Below are positions 49,765-58,405 of a stretch of DNA of 64,000 bases, piece by piece. The notes beneath the pieces are model-generated. The model was not told where the DNA came from, ran no database searches, and worked only from the letters and a program-made list of their open reading frames with translations. Numbering within the stretch: the first letter of the stretch is position 1; each line of letters opens with the position of its first letter. A program made the translations under genes and the position numbers. This stretch comes from Chitinophaga eiseniae (GTDB taxonomy: Bacteria > Bacteroidota > Bacteroidia > Chitinophagales > Chitinophagaceae). The stretch lies in assembly GCF_900167135.1 (NCBI RefSeq), contig NZ_FUWZ01000006.1, positions 496,001-560,000 of the forward strand, given 5' to 3'.

Positions 49765-50205
49765 ATGGACACAGCTAACATTCTCCCGGTCATACAGGCG
49801 GTATTTAAAGGCGCCGATGCCCTGGACTGGCACACGGTAGAACAGTCATTTGCGCCGGAGGTGGTGTATGACTACACTTCTATGGCCGGCGGCCAGCCGC
49901 TTACCCTCACTCCTTCCGCCATTACCGGCATGTGGAAACAGTTTTTACCCGGATTCGACAAAACAGCACACCGTATTTCCGATTTTATTTTCACCCGGGA
50001 GGGTGATACGGTGGTAGTACATTTCAGCGGTCACGCTACCCATACGATCGGCACCGCCACCTGGATCGTCGAGGGGAATTACGAAACCAGGTTGTCTCAC
50101 CACCATGACAAATGGCAACTGATCTTTTTCAAATTTAATTTGCAGCGCCAGGAGGGCGACCTGCAACTACCGGCACAGGCGCAGCAGCGCGCCGGGGCGA
50201 AATAA
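49765..50205 (+). CDS. SnoaL-like NTF2-fold protein
   Basis: A 146-aa protein of the SnoaL/NTF2-like superfamily. The helix ILPVIQAVFKGADALDWHTVEQSFAPEVVYDYTS is followed by LTPSAITGMWKQFLPGFDKTAHRISDF and strands VVVHFSGHATHTI and YETRLSHHHDKWQLIFFKFNL. It is a probable ligand-binding or hydratase-like fold; no specific reaction can be named. It is divergently transcribed from the AraC regulator at 48824-49636 (128 bp apart), a typical regulator-target arrangement. Confidence 0.88.
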   Translation: MDTANILPVIQAVFKGADALDWHTVEQSFAPEVVYDYTSMAGGQPLTLTPSAITGMWKQFLPGFDKTAHRISDFIFTREGDTVVVHFSGHATHTIGTATWIVEGNYETRLSHHHDKWQLIFFKFNLQRQEGDLQLPAQAQQRAGAK

Positions 50206-50258
50206 CAAAATCTGAAGGGTATTCATTAACTTGCCATATTCTCTCTATACCTAACACC

Positions 50259-50750
50259 ATGGACCAGCAGTATAGCATCTTCGACAAAAGTTTTGACAGT
50301 CCGGAATGGTTGCGCCGGCGTGACCTTATGCCAGCCTGGCTGAAAGTATATACGTGGGTTACCTTCGGTCTTTCCCTTTTTATGACGGTCCTCGTTTTCC
50401 TGCAGATACCGGACGCCAGCGGCAAACTCGCCGGCGCCGATGCAGCAGGTTTCTGGGCCGGTACGCTGTTCGCGGCGGCCCTCATCGCCGCAGTGTTTTT
50501 ATTGCCTGCCATACTGGTATTGCTGGAAATAAAATGGGCCATCTGGTTCAACCTCGTCCTAGGCGTTCTTTGGATAGTCCTGATCTCTTCAGTAGCCATC
50601 TTTTCTGATCCCGCCTTTCTGTATGTCGGCATCACGATGTTCTTTTATATCCCCTTCTGGGCGGGGCTGCTTCCCCTCCGGAGAAGATGGGCAACAGAAG
50701 CTGTGTCCGGCCGGGCGCGCCGCAGGAAAAACCGTGCTGCTATTTCCTGA
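50259..50750 (+). CDS. Four-helix membrane protein of unknown function
   Basis: A 163-aa inner-membrane protein with hydrophobic segments at about residues 32-52, 64-88, 93-115 and 120-140, and a short basic C-terminal tail (RARRRKNRAAI). The N-terminus is polar (MDQQYSIFDKSFDSPEWLRRR). I do not recognise the family. It follows the SnoaL-like gene by 53 bp. Its last 11 bp overlap the 3' end of the converging RibD-like gene. Confidence 0.75.
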   Translation: MDQQYSIFDKSFDSPEWLRRRDLMPAWLKVYTWVTFGLSLFMTVLVFLQIPDASGKLAGADAAGFWAGTLFAAALIAAVFLLPAILVLLEIKWAIWFNLVLGVLWIVLISSVAIFSDPAFLYVGITMFFYIPFWAGLLPLRRRWATEAVSGRARRRKNRAAIS

Positions 50751-51315
50751 CCGTTTCATAATGCGCGGCAATCACGCCGGACTTCAGCTGTTTTGAACTG
50801 AGCAGCTTCAGCTTAACGGGCTTTTTCAGGTCGTCGAAGAGATGTTTACCGGCGCCGATGGCCATTGGCTGGATGGTCAACCGGTATTCATCAATCAGGT
50901 CCAGCTCCAGGAAAGTCTTTACCAGACCGGGACTGCCGAATATCATCAGGTCTTTTCCCGGTGTTGCCTTCAGCTTTTCCACTTCTTCCGCGATATTGCC
51001 TTTGATCAGCCGGGTATTGTTCCATTCGGCTTTTTCCATGGTCGTGGAAAATACCACTTTAGGAATATCCTGCACCCACCTGGCGTGTTTCAGGCTATGC
51101 TCGCTGGCGCTGTCCGGTCTTTCCAACACGGTGGGCCAGTAACCTGCCATCATTCCGTAGGTGGTACGGCCATAGAGTGGCATGCCCACTGTCTGCATCA
51201 GTTCATCTGCATAGTCTTCCAATTCCTTATCGTACACCATCCAGTCGAGCCCACCTTTTTCATCGCATACATAGTTATCCAGCGATACGTGCATCAGCAA
51301 AACTACTTTTCTCAT
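50740..51315 (-). CDS. RibD C-terminal/dihydrofolate-reductase-like protein
   Basis: A 191-aa cytoplasmic protein with the dihydrofolate reductase-like fold of the RibD C-terminal family (YyaP/YwjB type): MRKVVLLMHVSLDNYVCDEKGGLDWM, LYGRTTYGMMAGYWPTVL, KVVFSTTMEKAEWNNTRLI, DLMIFGSPGLVKTFLELDLIDEYRLTIQPMAIGAGKHLF. Members are NADPH-dependent reductases or inactive relatives. It lies 17 bp after the VOC gene and is probably co-transcribed. Many organisms place this type of protein near VOC and DinB-type genes and AraC regulators, as here. Confidence 0.9.
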   Translation of the reverse strand: MRKVVLLMHVSLDNYVCDEKGGLDWMVYDKELEDYADELMQTVGMPLYGRTTYGMMAGYWPTVLERPDSASEHSLKHARWVQDIPKVVFSTTMEKAEWNNTRLIKGNIAEEVEKLKATPGKDLMIFGSPGLVKTFLELDLIDEYRLTIQPMAIGAGKHLFDDLKKPVKLKLLSSKQLKSGVIAAHYETVRK

Positions 51316-51332
51316 TTTTTTTGTTTTTATGG

Positions 51333-51758
51333 TTATTTAATTTTTTGATAGATGTCATTACAGCTTAGTAGCCAATGGTGGCCGTATTTGTCCGTCACCC
51401 CGCCAAACAGGCCCCCCTCGGCTGTTGGTCGGAGGGGAAACGATGTTGCCCCGCCGGCGGCCAGTTTGCGGTAGCAGTCCCTCGTCTGTGCTTCACTGTT
51501 GCATTGCAGCAACAGGGCGACGGTATTGCCACTGATCAGCCCCTCCTCGCCTACCATGTCCGAACCTGTCAGCACCAGGTCGCCGCTGACCAGCGTGGCC
51601 TGCAGCACTGCATTCCGCAGGCGCGCCGGCAGCACTTCCGCGTCGGTAGTATCCCCGATGGTCCGGAAGGAAAGACGGCCTCCCAGGCATTCCCGGTAGA
51701 AGCTCATTGCCTCCCGGCAATTGCCGGCGAAAGTAAGGTAAGCGCTAATTTGTATCAT
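51333..51758 (-). CDS. VOC-family (PhnB/glyoxalase-like) protein
   Basis: A 141-aa protein of the vicinal-oxygen-chelate superfamily, PhnB-like. It starts MIQISAYLTFAGNCREAMSFYRECLGG, has ATLVSGDLVLTGSDM, then TVALLLQCNSEAQTRDCYRKLAAGGATSFPL and ends GGLFGGVTDKYGHHWLLSC. PhnB-type proteins have unclear activity. The ATG at 51758 is preferred over a GTG at 51782 because an exact -7 box covers 51782-51789. It heads an operon with the RibD-like gene and is divergent from the GlxA-type regulator at 51875. Confidence 0.92.
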   Translation of the reverse strand: MIQISAYLTFAGNCREAMSFYRECLGGRLSFRTIGDTTDAEVLPARLRNAVLQATLVSGDLVLTGSDMVGEEGLISGNTVALLLQCNSEAQTRDCYRKLAAGGATSFPLRPTAEGGLFGGVTDKYGHHWLLSCNDIYQKIK

Positions 51759-51781
51759 TTTCCTATTTTTGATTGACAACA

Positions 51782-51789
51782 CAAAACTA
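51782..51789 (-). promoter_or_regulatory. -7 box of the VOC/RibD-like operon
   Basis: TAGTTTTG on the minus strand is an exact TAnnTTTG match, 24 bp before the ATG at 51758. It shares the same 12 bases with the promoter at 48775-48782 (TAGTTTTGTGTT). Confidence 0.5.
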
Positions 51790-51874
51790 CCCCGCCGCCG
51801 GAAAACGAACGGCAGGGTTTAATGACATTTGAGGACGGCGAATACGACATCGCCGCCACGATAACAGCTACCGC

Positions 51875-52861
51875 ATGAAACACATATCTATTCTGATACC
51901 GAGAGGCCAAAGCAGCCTGGTAAACATTGAAGGAAGCCTGCAAATACTCTCTGAAGTCAATGTCATCCGGGCGGGCCGGGGTGAAGCCCCCCTGTTCAAC
52001 ATCCAGCTGGTAGGCCTTTCTCCTAATACAAGCCAGCGGAACGGAAGGTTTACCATCAATCCGGATGCGCTGATCAGCGAGGTACATCAAACAGATCTGA
52101 TCATCATACCGTCTTTACAGGGCGACCAGCAACGGGCGACTGATATGAACCGGGAATTTATTCCCTGGATATTACAACAACGGCAGCAAGGTGCAGAAAT
52201 CGCCTGCCTCTGTATCGGCGCTTTTTTCCTGGCGGCAACCGGCCTGCTCAACAACCGTCCCTGTACTACCCACTGGCAACTGGCGGGCCAGTTCTCCGAC
52301 ATGTACCCCGACGCCAAAATGGTGCCCTCACAGCTGATTACAGACGAAGACGGCATCTACACCAGCGGTGGCGCCTTTGCCTATCTCAACCTGCTGGTAT
52401 ACCTGATCGAAAAATATGCAGGACGGGAAATGGCCATCGACATCGCCAAAGGATTCCTCATAGATATAGACCGGAAGAGTCAATCTCCCTTTATTATTTT
52501 TGAAGGGCAGAAAGCGCATGATGACGCCGAGATCAGGATGGCGCAGGAGTTTATCGAACAAAACTACCCGGAAAAAATCACCATCGATTTCCTGGCGAAT
52601 AAATTCGCCATCGGACGGCGTAACTTCGAACGCAGGTTTCAGAAATCCACCAACAATACCGTCAATGAATATGTGCAACGGGTAAAAGTAGAAGCTGCCA
52701 AACGCCGGCTGGAAACCACCCGTAAAAATATAAGTGAAGTGATGTACGAGGTCGGCTATACCGATACCCAGAGTTTCCGCGAGGTTTTTAAACGGTTGAC
52801 AGGCCTGACACCTATAGAGTACCGCAATAAATACAGCGAAACAACTATTCCGCTGAGCTGA
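51875..52861 (+). CDS. GlxA-type AraC regulator with DJ-1/PfpI-like domain
   Basis: A 328-aa transcription factor. The N-terminal DJ-1/PfpI-like domain (about 1-190) has ISILIPRGQSSLVNIEGSLQIL and the cysteine elbow CLCIGAFFLAATGLLNNRPCTTHW. The C-terminal AraC domain (about 225-320) has ITIDFLANKFAIGRRNFERRFQKSTNNTVNEYVQRVKVEAAKRRL and ISEVMYEVGYTDTQSFREVFKRLTGLTPIEYR. GlxA-type regulators sense small molecules, often amines or oxidants. It is divergent from the VOC/RibD-like operon 117 bp away and is the likely regulator of that operon. Confidence 0.93.
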   Translation: MKHISILIPRGQSSLVNIEGSLQILSEVNVIRAGRGEAPLFNIQLVGLSPNTSQRNGRFTINPDALISEVHQTDLIIIPSLQGDQQRATDMNREFIPWILQQRQQGAEIACLCIGAFFLAATGLLNNRPCTTHWQLAGQFSDMYPDAKMVPSQLITDEDGIYTSGGAFAYLNLLVYLIEKYAGREMAIDIAKGFLIDIDRKSQSPFIIFEGQKAHDDAEIRMAQEFIEQNYPEKITIDFLANKFAIGRRNFERRFQKSTNNTVNEYVQRVKVEAAKRRLETTRKNISEVMYEVGYTDTQSFREVFKRLTGLTPIEYRNKYSETTIPLS

Positions 52862-52992
52862 CATACCCACCTTTCCTGTACTGCGGCGCTTTTATTCCCA
52901 TCTTTACCTTATTTTCGCGATTTGGCGGTGGCGGAGGGCAGTGTTCTTCGCCACCAGACAGGAACCTATATCACGTACACCATTTAATTTAC

Positions 52993-54633
52993 ATGAAAAA
53001 GACAAGTAATCATCCGGCAGCGTTGCCTTTTCTGTTCCTCTCCGAAATGTGGGAGCGTTTTGGTTTTTATCTGATCCTCGGCATTTTCCAGCTGTACCTG
53101 ACCGACACTGCCAAAGGCGGCTGGGGCATGGACCGTGCCACTGCTGCGGATATCTTTGGTACTTTCATCGCTTTCGTATACCTGACACCGTTTCTCGGCG
53201 GACTGATAGCCGACCGTAAACTGGGTTACAGCAAATCTATCATCATTGGCGGGATACTCATGGGCATTGGTTACATGGGGCTCGCAGTACATAACCTGAC
53301 CGTTTTTTATCTTTCCCTTGCGCTGATCTGTATCGGCAATGGATTTTTCAAACCGAATATTTCCACCCTGCTGGGAAACGTATACAGTGATGAAAAGTAC
53401 CGCAGCCGGAAGGACACCGGGTACAATATTTTCTACATGGGGATCAATATCGGCGCCTTCATTTGCAATTTTTTCGCAGCCTTCCTGCGGAATACCATTG
53501 GATGGGGCGCAGCGTTTATCGCCGCCGGTATTGGTATGTTCCTGGGGGTATTGATCTTCGTCATCGGTATGAAACACTACCGCCATGCCGACGTTCGCAA
53601 ACCAGAGCAGGAAGGTGATATGCCGCTGAGCAAAATTTTCTCTGTAGTATTCCTGCCGGCCATTGTGGTTGGACTGGGCGCCTGGTTTATCCCGGGCAAC
53701 GTCTTCGGGTCCGACTCTACCGACGCGTTCATTTTTGCCTGCATCCCGATATTACTATTTTTCGTGTCGCTGCTGGTGAAAGCAGATGCGCGGGACCGCA
53801 AGCCACTGTCGGCGCTGCTGGCTATTTTCGCGGTATCTATTGTGTTTTGGGCCGTCTTTAAACAGAACGGCACCGCGCTGACCACCTGGGCGCAGTATTA
53901 TACCGACCGGGAGATCCCGGCCGCTATTCAGCAGCCTGCCCAGGGTCTTTACCTGGCAGAGACGGTGGTGAACAAAGCAGATTCCGTGACGGCCTATGAT
54001 GAAGAATTTCGGGTGATGCGGGACGCCGATGGCAAACCACTGAAGGTATGGGACAAAGTGCCTTATTTCAAAAATGTGGCACCGGAGAAAATGCCGGCCG
54101 AAGGACAAAGCCTCAGCCTCTATAATACCGAATTGTTCCAGTCGATCAACCCGTTCTTTGTGATCACGCTAACACCATTGATCGTCCTGCTTTTCGCCAT
54201 GCTGCGAAAACGTGGCAAGGAGCCTTCTACGCCGTCCAAAATAGCCTGGGGGCTGCTCATATCCGCCATTTCCACCCTGATGATGGTGGGCGCAGTATAT
54301 GTATGCAGCAACGGCGCTATCAAAGCATCGCCGTGGTGGCTGATCGGCTGTTATGGTATTATCACGGTGGGCGAGCTGTTCCTGAGCCCCATGGGCTTGT
54401 CGCTCGTATCCAAACTGAGCCCGGCGCGTATCACCTCCCTGATGATGGGCGGCTGGTTCCTGGCCACCTCCATCGGCAACAAGCTTTCCGGTATCCTGGC
54501 CACCTTGTGGGATACCTATGATAACAAAGCGAATTATTTCCTTGTCAACTTCCTGCTGCTCGGTGGCGCTGCCGCTGTGATCTTCCTGATGCTGCGCTGG
54601 CTGAACAGGATCTTCAGGGAGTATGTGAAATAA
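52993..54633 (+). CDS. POT-family proton-dependent oligopeptide transporter
   Basis: A 546-aa inner-membrane major facilitator protein importing di- and tripeptides with protons. The ExxERF-type motif at helix 1 is present (SEMWERFGFYLILGI, about residues 18-32). Then come the conserved FGTFIAFVYLTPFLGGLIADRKLG loop, the PTR2 signature ALICIGNGFFKPNISTLLGN, and DTGYNIFYMGINIGAF. About 14 membrane helices are expected. A longer hydrophilic insert after residue 310 (TDREIPAAIQQPAQGLYLAETVVNKADS) faces the periplasm, as in other Bacteroidota members. It is monocistronic, ending at a strong terminator. Confidence 0.93.
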   Translation: MKKTSNHPAALPFLFLSEMWERFGFYLILGIFQLYLTDTAKGGWGMDRATAADIFGTFIAFVYLTPFLGGLIADRKLGYSKSIIIGGILMGIGYMGLAVHNLTVFYLSLALICIGNGFFKPNISTLLGNVYSDEKYRSRKDTGYNIFYMGINIGAFICNFFAAFLRNTIGWGAAFIAAGIGMFLGVLIFVIGMKHYRHADVRKPEQEGDMPLSKIFSVVFLPAIVVGLGAWFIPGNVFGSDSTDAFIFACIPILLFFVSLLVKADARDRKPLSALLAIFAVSIVFWAVFKQNGTALTTWAQYYTDREIPAAIQQPAQGLYLAETVVNKADSVTAYDEEFRVMRDADGKPLKVWDKVPYFKNVAPEKMPAEGQSLSLYNTELFQSINPFFVITLTPLIVLLFAMLRKRGKEPSTPSKIAWGLLISAISTLMMVGAVYVCSNGAIKASPWWLIGCYGIITVGELFLSPMGLSLVSKLSPARITSLMMGGWFLATSIGNKLSGILATLWDTYDNKANYFLVNFLLLGGAAAVIFLMLRWLNRIFREYVK

Positions 54634-54656
54634 ACTTCTTTCCTATAACTTTTCCG

Positions 54657-54690
54657 GGAGCAAAACGATGATCGTTTTGCTCCTTTTTTT
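54657..54690 (+). terminator. Rho-independent terminator of the peptide transporter
   Basis: A 13-bp stem (GGAGCAAAACGAT / ATCGTTTTGCTCC, one-base loop) followed by seven T. It lies 23 bp after the stop of the POT gene. Confidence 0.93.
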
Positions 54691-54702
54691 ATCCGGTCAT
54701 AA

Positions 54703-55560
54703 AAGCGTGTACTACTGCAAAGCTGTTGCCGGAGTCCCAGTCTGGGTGCGGGTGTCCTCGGCCGGTCCGCCGGCTTCCCGGACGCCAACGGCAATCCGCC
54801 CAGCCCCATCCGGTTGAATGCAGATGCCAACGCCCTCGGCTCCAATCCCAACCAGGACTACCTGGCTACCGTGATAGCCCATGAAATAGGCCATACCATC
54901 GGCTTCCGGCATACCGACTATTTCAATCGCTCTTTCAGCTGCGGATGGTCTTCCAACCCGAATGAAGGCGATGCAGGCGTAGGCGCTATCCCCATCAACG
55001 GTACGCCTACCGCAGAAGATCCTAACAGCTGGATGCTGGCCTGCATTGGTTCCGGCGTCAATCGTCCGTTCAATCCCAACGATGTGACCGCCCTCCGGTT
55101 CATGTATGGCAGAGGGCCGGGCACCAATCCCATCCCGGACGGCACCTATAAAGTCACGAACCTTTCCAGCGGTAAAGTCCTGGACATCTACGGCGCATCT
55201 ACCGCTGATTATGCCGGCGCAGTACAGTGGGACTGGCACAACGGCGCCAACCAGCAATGGACGTTCACTTATCTCCACAACGGTTATTATCGTATCACCA
55301 GCGTCAACAGCGGGAAAGTGCTGGACGTAAACGGCAACTCACAGGCAGACGGCACACAGGCCATACAATACAGCTGGCACGAAGGCTATAACCAGCAATG
55401 GCAGCTGAACCAAAATACAGACGGCACCTATAGCATTCAAAACAGGAACAGCGGGAAAGTGCTGGACGTGTGGGCCGCATCATCAGACAATGGCGCCAAC
55501 GTGGTGCAATATACGTCTCACGGAGGCAACAATCAGCGTTGGTATATTCAACCTATTTAA
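54703..55560 (+). pseudogene. 5'-truncated M57-type metalloprotease with ricin-type lectin domain
   Basis: The frame is open from 54703 to 55560 and contains the C-terminal part of a HEIGH-type zinc protease: AGFPDANGNPPSPIRLNAD, then the zinc site IAHEIGHTIGFRHTDYF, CGWSSNPNEGDAGVGAI and NSWMLACIG. A ricin B-like beta-trefoil of three repeats follows, each with SGKVLD and a final QW pair (QQW, QQW, QRW). No ATG, signal peptide or propeptide precedes the homology; the transporter terminator stands 12 bp before the open frame. The only early start is a TTG at 54814, which would still yield a leaderless protein. I read it as a remnant whose 5' end was deleted, though the active site is intact. 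Confidence 0.75.
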
Positions 55561-55586
55561 GCCGGCTAACAGAACTGATACAAAAG

Positions 55587-55611
55587 AAAACCTGCGCAGG
55601 TCGCAGGTTTT
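55587..55611 (+). terminator. Rho-independent terminator
   Basis: A 10-bp stem (AAAACCTGCG / CGCAGGTTTT, loop CAGGT) followed by TTCTTTTAT. The stem is identical to the terminator at 2064-2088. It lies 26 bp after the lectin stop. Confidence 0.88.
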
Positions 55612-55641
55612 TCTTTTATACCCTGTAAAAAAACCTTTTTG

Positions 55642-55649
55642 TATTTTTG
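55642..55649 (+). promoter_or_regulatory. -7 box of the GNAT gene
   Basis: TATTTTTG is an exact TAnnTTTG match, 20 bp before the ATG at 55670. No TTTG is found at the -33 position. Confidence 0.45.
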
Positions 55650-55669
55650 GTGACTAAACATCCGGGATT

Positions 55670-56182
55670 ATGACATTGGAATTCAGAAAAGCAACAGCAG
55701 CAGACGCAGATCAGATCTGGCATATATTGGAAAAGGCCATTGCCCGCAGAAAAGCCGAAGGAAGCGACCAATGGCAGGATGGATACCCGAACCCCGCTAT
55801 CGTGGCCCATGATATCGAAAACAACCATGGATACGTGCTGGTGGCCGGTGATAAAATAGCAGGATATGTCGCCTTACTCATCAATGATGAACCGGCTTAC
55901 CTGGATATCAAAGGGAAATGGCTGACCGATGGCGATTTTGTCGTATACCATCGCGTGGCGATCTCCGATGATTTTTTAGGTCAGGGGCTGGCTCAGCAAA
56001 TGCTGACACATATCGACAGCTATGCCCTGGAGAATGGGATCACCAGTGTACGGGCAGACACCAATTTTGATAACAAAGGCATGCTGCGCATTTTCGAAAA
56101 ACAAGGTTATGTGTATTGCGGCGAAGTTTTCTTTCGCGAGGCGGCACGGCTGGCATACGAAAAAGTACTGGATGCCCGTTAA
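55670..56182 (+). CDS. GNAT-family N-acetyltransferase
   Basis: A 170-aa single-domain acetyltransferase. The GNAT fold is complete: MTLEFRKATAADADQIWHIL at the start, the strand YHRVAISDDFLGQGLAQQML with the acetyl-CoA loop LGQGLA (about residues 103-108), and VRADTNFDNKGMLRIFEKQGYVYCGEV. This is the RimI/Eis-like small-molecule or protein acetyltransferase type; the acceptor is unknown. It is a single-gene transcript flanked by two strong terminators. Confidence 0.92.
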   Translation: MTLEFRKATAADADQIWHILEKAIARRKAEGSDQWQDGYPNPAIVAHDIENNHGYVLVAGDKIAGYVALLINDEPAYLDIKGKWLTDGDFVVYHRVAISDDFLGQGLAQQMLTHIDSYALENGITSVRADTNFDNKGMLRIFEKQGYVYCGEVFFREAARLAYEKVLDAR

Positions 56183-56223
56183 CAGCTGCTGCTGTAACCG
56201 CCATTGACTGAAATAACAAAAAC

Positions 56224-56258
56224 AAAAAAGCCTTCGAGTAAAACTCGAAGGCTTTTTT
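56224..56258. terminator. Bidirectional terminator at the edge of the right-hand cluster
   Basis: A perfect 16-bp stem (AAAAAAGCCTTCGAGT / ACTCGAAGGCTTTTTT, loop AAA) with T-tracts in both directions. It lies between the GNAT gene and the converging carbamoyltransferase gene and marks the 3' end of the minus-strand biosynthetic cluster. Confidence 0.95.
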
Positions 56259-56278
56259 GTATCCCGGAGGGAATCACG

Positions 56279-58405
56279 TTATACCGCCGCCTGTTCCGCC
56301 TGCGGCACTGCCGTTGTGAGTGTCGCCTGCTCGCCTGTTCCTTTCTTCAGGATGATCAGATCTTCCAGTACCAGGCAATCGAGTTCCGATCCAAGGAAGA
56401 AATTGAGCGCCTCCACCGGCGTTTCAACGATAGGCATGCCTTTCCGGTTAAAAGACGTGTTCAGCAATACAGATATACCGGTTTGTTCCTTAAAGGCGGT
56501 AAGGATATCGTAAAAGGATTTGTTCCATATCTTGTTAACGGTTTGTACCCGGGCGCTTTTGTTACGGTGTATCACACTGCTCAGTTGTGCAGCCCATTCA
56601 TCCCGGACCTCGTTGACCAGGATCATATAGGGCGTGTCCTGCTGATACCTGAAATAAACCAGCAGATCTTCTTCCAGTACCGCCGGCGCAAAAGGCCGGA
56701 AGTCTTCCCTTAATTTAATCCGGGAGTTGATATGATCACGTACGCCGGGAATGCGGGGATCGGCGATAATGCTTCGATGCCCTAATGCCCGGGGGCCAAA
56801 TTCTGCCCCGCCATGATAGAGGCCGATGATCTTACCCTCTGCCAGCAATGAGGCTACTTCCGACGCCAGGTTTTCGGCCCTGCGTACAACAAATGGCTGA
56901 CTGCCGCCGGACAGCTGTTGCTCCATCTCCGCCAGCCCTTCAGTACGGGCGGAAAAGTCGACAGCCTGCATGATGCGGAACAGGTCGCTGCCATTGGACA
57001 AAGTGATTTTTCCTTCCTGTGCCAGCGCGGCAAAATGGTCCATGTTACGCATGCCTTGCAGGAAATACCGTCCTTCTGTGGTGATCGTCACTGAAGGCAC
57101 TTTTTTAACGCCATAATGCAGTTCTACTTCCCCGTCATGGAAAGCCAGCTGATAGATACCACTGTCCGTAATGCTCAACTGTAAAACCACGCCTGACAGG
57201 TCTGCTGCTTTGTTATAATAACGGATATTCCGGAGGTAGGCGTCTACCAGCGTCTTTGTTTCCAGAGGGTCGTGCGCCCGTATATCGGCCACGGCACTTT
57301 CCACTTCTTCTCTGCTGTAAGGACGCCCGAGGAAAGCGGTACCGTTGTGCCGTACGTTTTCTTTCCCAAGGATCTCCAGCCAGCCGTAGTAAGCGCAGCC
57401 GATGGCGATGCCATTGTCTGCCGCCGCCGGTTGCATATAGAGTTCTTTAAGGTCCAGCTCACGTAACAACCGGGCGTTCGCCACTGCATTCAGCGCTACG
57501 CCCCCGGCATAGGTGAGCCGCCCGGCAGGGTCCTGCTCCAGCCTGGACCTGAAAGTATACAGTATCGCTTCTTCCACCTGGTCTTGTACCCAGCAGGCGA
57601 CGTCGGCATAATACTGAAAATTGTTCTTCAGATTGCTGAAGGAACGGGAGGGCTGGTTCAGCGTATCGAGCGTATCATAGTTCACAAATACACGGCCATC
57701 TTTCAGGTCGAACAGCGGATCGGTAAAACGGCCTTTCTCGCCATAGGGACCTAATCCCATCAGTTTACCGGTATCTTCAACATTGGAAAAACAATACTTG
57801 CTGAACATTTCGTACACACCACCGATAGAATGCATGTTACCTGCATATTTTTCACGGTTCCGGAAAAAGAAACCGAACTCCGAAAAATCTTTATAGACGG
57901 TTTGCAGTTTACCGTTACGATAGCTGTAGTAACTGTCTTTTTCGTAGTAAAGATGCGGCAACTGCTGTATCTTTTCGCGGTCGGGCACAAAGCCGTCGAG
58001 GTCCATGCACTGGTCAAACGAAGCACCGCTGCCATCAATGACCACTATATTAAAATCCGTTGTAAACGGACAGGTACCGATGGTACTATAAGCATGCGCC
58101 AGGTGATGGGAGATGTTGTAAATCGGTACCGCCACATCTTTGGTAAAAAGCCGGGGCCCTTCATGGTAGTCGGTCACCGGACCGGCAGCAGCGCCGTTTT
58201 GTACGACCAGCGCCACATCGTGGATCGTAATACCTTCAGCGTCCAGGCAATATTGGATGGCCGCAGTGTCATTATTACCGTCATGCTTGATCCGTGTAAT
58301 CCTCTCTTTTTCAATAGCGACGGCTATCTTGCCGTCCTTTAATAAACAGGCAGACCCATCATGGGAATAGCCGGTGCCTAAAACATAAATAGGACGATTT
58401 TTCAT
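56279..58405 (-). CDS. NodU/CmcH-type carbamoyltransferase with SCP2-like insert
   Basis: A 708-aa enzyme of the NodU/CmcH/TobZ family, which transfers carbamoyl from carbamoyl phosphate to a hydroxyl or amine using ATP. The Kae1-like half has SHDGSACLLKDGK, the metal-binding NISHHLAHAY and YAGGVALNAVANARL. The YrdC-like half has HGGAEFGPRALGHRSIIADPR (about 530-550) and NTSFNRKGMPIVETPVEAL. Between them about 100 extra residues (about 385-490) read VVLQLSITDSGIYQLAF, HYGVKKVPSVTITTEGRYF, GKITLSNGSDLFRIMQ, a pattern like the SCP2 sterol-carrier fold. Family members are usually under 620 aa. The insert may bind a hydrophobic substrate. The ATG at 58405 overlaps the upstream stop by one base (TGATG). 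It is the last gene of the cluster. Confidence 0.9.
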   Translation of the reverse strand: MKNRPIYVLGTGYSHDGSACLLKDGKIAVAIEKERITRIKHDGNNDTAAIQYCLDAEGITIHDVALVVQNGAAAGPVTDYHEGPRLFTKDVAVPIYNISHHLAHAYSTIGTCPFTTDFNIVVIDGSGASFDQCMDLDGFVPDREKIQQLPHLYYEKDSYYSYRNGKLQTVYKDFSEFGFFFRNREKYAGNMHSIGGVYEMFSKYCFSNVEDTGKLMGLGPYGEKGRFTDPLFDLKDGRVFVNYDTLDTLNQPSRSFSNLKNNFQYYADVACWVQDQVEEAILYTFRSRLEQDPAGRLTYAGGVALNAVANARLLRELDLKELYMQPAAADNGIAIGCAYYGWLEILGKENVRHNGTAFLGRPYSREEVESAVADIRAHDPLETKTLVDAYLRNIRYYNKAADLSGVVLQLSITDSGIYQLAFHDGEVELHYGVKKVPSVTITTEGRYFLQGMRNMDHFAALAQEGKITLSNGSDLFRIMQAVDFSARTEGLAEMEQQLSGGSQPFVVRRAENLASEVASLLAEGKIIGLYHGGAEFGPRALGHRSIIADPRIPGVRDHINSRIKLREDFRPFAPAVLEEDLLVYFRYQQDTPYMILVNEVRDEWAAQLSSVIHRNKSARVQTVNKIWNKSFYDILTAFKEQTGISVLLNTSFNRKGMPIVETPVEALNFFLGSELDCLVLEDLIILKKGTGEQATLTTAVPQAEQAAV

